From Bacteroidia bacterium (GTDB lineage Bacteria > Bacteroidota > Bacteroidia > Chitinophagales > Chitinophagaceae): a DNA stretch of 64,000 nt. Below, one piece after another: positions 60,254 through 64,000 of the stretch. The DNA lies in contig JAUHYD010000005.1 in assembly GCA_030426665.1 (NCBI GenBank), positions 62,001 through 126,000 on the forward strand, given 5' to 3'. The translations under genes were made by a program, and so were the position numbers. The notes beneath the pieces are model-generated. The model was not told the origin of the DNA, searched no databases, and saw nothing but the letters and a program-made list of their open reading frames with translations. Positions within the stretch are counted from its first letter, which is position 1. Every line of letters starts with the position of its first letter.

Positions 60254-62455
60254 ATGGCTGTAATACAAACAATCAGAAATAAGTACGGAAAAATAGCGGG
60301 CGGGATAATCGCGGTTGCGTTGGTTGGTTTCATCGTTTCAGATGCGGCAAGTGGCTCTATGGCAAACTTTTTTAGCAATAGAGATCCTAACGTAATGGAA
60401 GTGAATGGCAAAAAAATTGACCCCAAAGAATATACCAGCCGCGTTCACGAGTATGAAATGATATACAACATGTATAATCAGGGACGTACTATTGATGAAG
60501 AGACTCGTGCAAACATGAGCGAACAGCTGGTACAGATGTTGGTATATGAAGCAGCAGTAGAAGATGAGTGTGACAAGCTTGGTATTGTAGTAACAGACGC
60601 CGAAAAAAATGATTTGATATATGGCGCTAATGCTGATCAAATGATTAGGCAATTTCAGTTGCAGCCGGGCACACCTCTTTTCAGCAATCCCGAAACCAAC
60701 GCATTCGACCCGACCAGAGTTAGAGGATTTGAAAAAGAATTGGCAGACAACGGTTCCAAGATTGACCCGGATGGCAAAATCAGAGAACTTTGGGCCTCGG
60801 TTAAAAACTATGTACAACGTTCTGCAAGAGTGCGTAAGTTCACAGTTCTTTTTACCAACTCTGCATATGTTCCTAAATTTGAGATGAAGCGTTCGATGGC
60901 CGAGCAAAACGCTACCGCTTCTATTCAGTACTTACGTGTTCCTTACACCAGCGTAACTGACAACGAAGTAAAAGTTTCCGATGAGGAAATCAAAGCTTAC
61001 ATGAATGAACATGCTGCTCTGTATACCAATGACGAAGCAACGCGCAACATCGACTACGTTTCTTTTGAAATTGTTCCGGCAACTGCCGATTCTAATCGTA
61101 TTCTGAATGCGCTTGCAGACCTTAGAGAAGATTTCCTTACTACGAAAGACAATAAATCATTTGTCAACAGCCGTAGCGATGAATTTAATTCTTACACAGA
61201 AACATTTTACAATAAACGCACATTTACATCGCGTTATGCCGATACTATCATGAAACTTCCCGTTGGCGACATTTATGGTCCTTATTACGAGAACGGCAGC
61301 TATAACTTAATTAAGGTTACAGACAGACAAGTACTTCCCGACTCGGCAAGAATACGCCACATCCTGGTGATGACACAGAGCCAGGGCAACGAAGTACGTA
61401 GCGAAGAGGCTGCTACCCAGCGTATGGATAGTGCAATTGCATTCCTTAACTCCGGCGTTCCTTTCGATAGCGTGGCACAACGCTTCTCAGACGATCAGGG
61501 AAGTATTGAAAAAGGTGGTGAATACACATTTACCCTAAGAGATCGTCCGGGTATCTCGAAGGAATTTGGCGACTTTGCTTTCGAAGGAAAAGTAGGCGAA
61601 AGCAAAAAGGTTAAAGTATCTAACGACAACTACTCAGGTTTCCATTACATTGAAATATTAGAGCACAATGGTATCGCTCCTAGCATCCAAATTGCAATTG
61701 TAGCGAAAAACCTTGTACCGAGCGATAGCACCGTAAATGCGCTTTATGGAAAAGCAAACGAATTTGCCGGAAAAAACACTACAGCAGACAAATTTAATGC
61801 TGCGGCAAAAGAGTTACATTATGATGTAAGAATTGGCGACAATGTAAAAGTAGCTGATTTCAGTATTAATGGTCTTGGACCGGCTCGCGAAATTGTTCGC
61901 TGGATGTATGAACATAATTTAGGAGACATTTCTGATGTATTCCAGTTGAGCGACAAGCGTTATGTTGTAGCTAAATTGTCTGCTATAAACGCAAAAGGAC
62001 TTAAAGCACTAACAGCTGCTAACAAGCCAATGCTGGAGCAAAAAGTAAAAGAGCAAAAGAAAGCAAAATTAATTTCAGACAAATATGCCGGAAAGTCGCT
62101 TGAGGCTATTGCTGCTGAAACGCAACAGGAAGTGATGCAAAGTGACTCAGTAACACTTGCTGGAAAGTACATTCCAAACTTAGGTTATGAGCCGGCAGTA
62201 ATAGGATATACCTTTGACAAATCGTTCCAACCCAATACAGTATCTCCGGGTATTATAGGACAAGGCGGAGTGTACTTTATTACTGTTTTGAATCGGGTTA
62301 ACAACCCACTTCCTCCGGATGGTGGCATGATGGATCAGATTGTTGCGCAGCAACGTCGTCAAAGGGAAAATCAAATGAAGAACGTTATCGACCAGTCATT
62401 GCAGCAGTCTATTACCAAGAAAGCAAACGTCGAGTACTTTCCTTCAAACTTTTAA
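60254..62455 (+). CDS. PpiD-like membrane-anchored peptidyl-prolyl isomerase
   Basis: A 733-residue periplasmic folding factor anchored by one N-terminal helix (MAVIQTIRNKYGKIAGGIIA VALVGFIVSD, about residues 15-32). The SurA_N-like chaperone part (about 48-250) starts with VMEVNGKKIDPKEYTSRVHE. A parvulin domain (about 360-465) is complete: SARIRHILVMTQSQ, FDSVAQRFSDDQGSIEKGGE and the FGDFAFEGKVGE segment with the typical His and Asp-Gln positions; this makes prolyl isomerase activity likely, whereas E. coli PpiD is inactive. A further 250-residue helical part follows and ends in a Gln/Arg-rich stretch (DQIVAQQRRQRENQMKNVID). It is expected to help outer-membrane and exported proteins fold after the Sec machinery. 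A strong terminator follows. Confidence 0.92.
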   Translation: MAVIQTIRNKYGKIAGGIIAVALVGFIVSDAASGSMANFFSNRDPNVMEVNGKKIDPKEYTSRVHEYEMIYNMYNQGRTIDEETRANMSEQLVQMLVYEAAVEDECDKLGIVVTDAEKNDLIYGANADQMIRQFQLQPGTPLFSNPETNAFDPTRVRGFEKELADNGSKIDPDGKIRELWASVKNYVQRSARVRKFTVLFTNSAYVPKFEMKRSMAEQNATASIQYLRVPYTSVTDNEVKVSDEEIKAYMNEHAALYTNDEATRNIDYVSFEIVPATADSNRILNALADLREDFLTTKDNKSFVNSRSDEFNSYTETFYNKRTFTSRYADTIMKLPVGDIYGPYYENGSYNLIKVTDRQVLPDSARIRHILVMTQSQGNEVRSEEAATQRMDSAIAFLNSGVPFDSVAQRFSDDQGSIEKGGEYTFTLRDRPGISKEFGDFAFEGKVGESKKVKVSNDNYSGFHYIEILEHNGIAPSIQIAIVAKNLVPSDSTVNALYGKANEFAGKNTTADKFNAAAKELHYDVRIGDNVKVADFSINGLGPAREIVRWMYEHNLGDISDVFQLSDKRYVVAKLSAINAKGLKALTAANKPMLEQKVKEQKKAKLISDKYAGKSLEAIAAETQQEVMQSDSVTLAGKYIPNLGYEPAVIGYTFDKSFQPNTVSPGIIGQGGVYFITVLNRVNNPLPPDGGMMDQIVAQQRRQRENQMKNVIDQSLQQSITKKANVEYFPSNF

Positions 62456-62479
62456 AAAAAAACAGAACTTAATAATCTT

Positions 62480-62516
62480 AAAAAAGGATTGTCGGAAATA
62501 TCGGCAATCCTTTTTT
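62480..62516 (+). terminator. Rho-independent terminator after the PpiD-like gene
   Basis: AAAAAAGGATTG (62480-62491) pairs with CAATCCTTTTTT (62505-62516); with G-T pairs the stem extends through TCGG on both sides to an AAATA loop. The T run makes it effective on the forward strand. Confidence 0.88.
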
Positions 62517-62564
62517 ATATTATGATTAGCATACAAATAACAACATTGTTCATCGAAAGCAATG

Positions 62565-62572
62565 TATATTTG
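62565..62572 (+). promoter_or_regulatory. -7 promoter box of apaG
   Basis: TATATTTG matches TANNTTTG, 19 bases before the ATG at 62592. A TTG at 62546-62548 lies 16 bases upstream, slightly too close, and is followed by TTCATCGA, similar to the CATCGA found after TTG upstream of the genes at 1993 and 32124. Confidence 0.55.
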
Positions 62573-62591
62573 CATGTACAACATATAGTTT

Positions 62592-62978
62592 ATGGCTCAG
62601 CAAATTACTGAAGGCGTAGGTATTATGGTTGAAACCTTCTATCAACCTACTCACTCAAATCCATTAAAATGCGAACATTTCTTTGCTTACCGTATCACTA
62701 TTGAGAACCTTACCATTTACCCTGTAAAACTACACAGCCGTCATTGGCATATTATCGACAGCAACGGCACGCACAAAGAGGTTCAGGGAGAAGGTGTGGT
62801 AGGAGAGCAACCGATAATACAACCGGGAGATACTTATCAATATAGTTCGGGAGTGAATATTCTTAGCGAAATAGGTAAAATGTATGGTACATACCTGATG
62901 GAAAACCTGTTCAACAAAAAGAAACTGACCATTAACATACCAGAATTTAAGCTGATAGTTCCGGCAAAATTAAACTAA
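62592..62978 (+). CDS. apaG: ApaG domain protein
   Basis: The 128-residue product is a single ApaG/DUF525 domain, an Ig-like fold. Diagnostic parts are GVGIMVETFYQPTHSNPLKC, FFAYRITIENLTIYPVKLHS, RHWHIIDSNGTHKEVQGEGV, VGEQPIIQPGDTYQYSSGVN and the closing strand. Length equals that of the E. coli protein. The function is not settled; ApaG has been linked to divalent metal and nucleotide-phosphate balance, and the domain also occurs in F-box proteins. It stands alone here after the PpiD-like gene. Confidence 0.94.
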   Translation: MAQQITEGVGIMVETFYQPTHSNPLKCEHFFAYRITIENLTIYPVKLHSRHWHIIDSNGTHKEVQGEGVVGEQPIIQPGDTYQYSSGVNILSEIGKMYGTYLMENLFNKKKLTINIPEFKLIVPAKLN

Positions 62979-63028
62979 CACATCAAGCAACGTAATTCTG
63001 TGCTTAGTATAGTCATTAGACTTTACAG

Positions 63029-63628
63029 CTACCCTTCTTCCTGCAAATCATAGCGCCTTAACAGGTACTTACCCAATACATCAAACTCTACGTTTACCGT
63101 ACTTCCCTTATCCACAGTACGGAAATTTGTATGCTCATATGTATAAGGGATTATAGTCACAGAACATGCTTCTTTACCTACATTAAAAACCGTAAGGCTA
63201 ACACCATTCAGACAGATAGAACCTTTCTCAATTACCAATGGTGCCTGTGCAGCGGTAATCCGGAATGTGAACAACCAGCTTCCATCTAGTGTTTGCTTGT
63301 CTGTACAAACAACGGTACCATCTACATGCCCCTGAACAAAGTGCCCGTCTATCCTGTCACCTGCCCTTAACGAACGTTCTATATTTACCACATCTCCTAC
63401 TTGCCAGGCACCTAAGTTTGTTTTGGCCAACGTCTCGGCTACAGCGGTCACTTTATAGCAATCCCCTTCAATATCTGTCACAGTCAGACAAACGCCATTG
63501 TGCGCTACACTCTGGTCTATCCTTAACTCCGGCGTTAATGAACTTTCTACGGTAAACGTAATATTGGAGCCTTCGTTACTATCAATGCCCCTGATAGTAG
63601 CCTGCGACTCTATAATACCTGTAAACAT
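63029..63628 (-). CDS. ribE: Riboflavin synthase alpha chain
   Basis: Catalyses the dismutation of two 6,7-dimethyl-8-ribityllumazine molecules to riboflavin. The 199-residue product has the two lumazine-binding repeats of the family: MFTGIIESQATIRGID and GVCLTVTDIEGDCYKVTAVA ETL in the first half, HFVQGHVDGTVVCTDK and GSICLNGVSLTVFNVGKEAC in the second, and a short C-terminal trimerisation helix (EFDVLGKYLLRR). It lies six bases downstream of the partial gene at the right edge on the same strand, so the two are cotranscribed. There is no FMN riboswitch directly ahead of it; one could only be upstream of the operon, beyond the window. Confidence 0.96.
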   Translation of the reverse strand: MFTGIIESQATIRGIDSNEGSNITFTVESSLTPELRIDQSVAHNGVCLTVTDIEGDCYKVTAVAETLAKTNLGAWQVGDVVNIERSLRAGDRIDGHFVQGHVDGTVVCTDKQTLDGSWLFTFRITAAQAPLVIEKGSICLNGVSLTVFNVGKEACSVTIIPYTYEHTNFRTVDKGSTVNVEFDVLGKYLLRRYDLQEEG

Positions 63629-63634
63629 AAAATA

Positions 63635-64000
63635 TTATCTTTTTATTGCTCTCCCTCTCCGTACCGTTGTGCCTGTGTCATTTCTTACAACCAGGTCTAC
63701 GTAAACAAGAAAGCTATCTACTTTATCGCGTATCAATGTACCGATCACGGTATCCTGACTACGGCAAAAAATCTGGCCGGGGTTGGCAGTCAGCGAGTCG
63801 CCGACCGTAGTGTCTACAGTCGCCAGATACCTTTGCGTGGCGCTTACATATAACTCACCGCCGCCGGCACAAAAGCCCTTCACAACCATTTGCGTTTCGG
63901 ATAGCTTTGTCACAGTTAGCACTGCAGAGTCAGCAGCCAGGTACAACTCCGATTCGGTATCGTAAGCGGTATCTTTAAAGTCGTAGATACCTTCAAATAA
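63635..64000 (-). CDS. Unknown protein, C-terminal fragment
   Basis: The reverse-strand frame is open from the right window edge to a TAA at 63635, giving 121 residues. The visible sequence begins LFEGIYDFKDTAYDTESELY and is rich in short beta-type stretches with many Thr, Val and Asp (ETQMVVKGFCAGGGELYVSA, IGTLIRDKVDSFLVYVDLVV), ending in a basic tail RRGRAIKR. This may be an exported or lipoprotein domain with two Cys, but the N terminus is missing and no family is recognised. The internal start sometimes read at 63946 is a TTG within a longer frame and is not a real start. It precedes the riboflavin synthase gene by six bases. Confidence 0.65.
   Translation of the reverse strand, partial: LFEGIYDFKDTAYDTESELYLAADSAVLTVTKLSETQMVVKGFCAGGGELYVSATQRYLATVDTTVGDSLTANPGQIFCRSQDTVIGTLIRDKVDSFLVYVDLVVRNDTGTTVRRGRAIKR

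Noticed and set aside
63629-63634. FMN riboswitch ahead of riboflavin synthase
   Set aside because: The synthase follows another gene by six bases and lacks a leader; any riboswitch must be further upstream, outside the window.
63783-63965. Forward frame near the right edge
   Set aside because: It is antisense to the open reverse-strand gene that runs off the window and into the riboflavin synthase operon.

Overview
The window reads as chromosomal DNA of a member of the Bacteroidota, most likely Chitinophagales-like (phylum well supported, lower rank inferred). Evidence: two very large or modular exported proteins end in type IX secretion (T9SS) sorting domains; many genes are preceded by the Bacteroidota promoter form TTTG-N19-TANNTTTG or its -7 half; start codons lack Shine-Dalgarno sequences; and the gene content (split transketolase, OstA-like plus MCE pair, BlaI/M56 pair, carboxypeptidase-regulatory outer-membrane receptors, OmpA-like protein with thrombospondin type 3 repeats) is typical of the phylum. 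No rRNA, tRNA, CRISPR array, transposase or phage gene was seen.

Layout. 1-5.9 kb: an exported protein fragment, a 46-residue lipoprotein not previously apparent as a long reading frame, a family 2 glycosyltransferase, a T9SS-exported NHL-repeat protein and an orphan C-terminal half of transketolase. 6-15.9 kb: an M16 peptidase, an outer-membrane barrel, paaE, an OstA-like/MCE lipid-transport pair, a secreted protein split by a -1 frameshift at an A7 run, and a DsbA-family protein. 16.2-18.9 kb: phenylacetyl-CoA epoxidase genes paaA, paaB and paaC, interrupted between paaB and paaC by a four-helix-bundle (23S rRNA intervening-sequence type) gene flanked by an inverted repeat; paaD is not present. 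18.9-36.8 kb: polyprenyl synthase, OmpA-like protein, a 2.2-kilo-residue Ig-repeat protein, a TPR histidine kinase, murB, an outer-membrane receptor, an LpxH-like hydrolase and a glycosyltransferase.

36.9-38.8 kb holds a BlaI-type repressor and a membrane protein in which a BlaR1-type M56 peptidase is fused to an N-acetylmuramoyl-L-alanine amidase placed where BlaR1 carries its beta-lactam sensor. A perfect promoter overlapped by a perfect palindrome precedes it. This looks like a self-regulated cell-wall sensing module.

39-54.4 kb is the most striking part: seven consecutive, same-strand genes, each coding for a signal sequence, an array of TPR repeats, one transmembrane helix, a short transducer segment and a complete class III adenylate cyclase domain. 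The cyclase ends are nearly identical while the TPR ends differ, so the cluster looks like a bank of interchangeable sensors feeding a single second messenger. 54.5-64 kb returns to housekeeping genes: a barrel protein, gpmI, a DksA/TraR-type zinc-finger protein, a SulP transporter, a YjjG-like phosphatase, a PpiD-like periplasmic folding factor, apaG and riboflavin synthase, ending in a gene that runs off the window.
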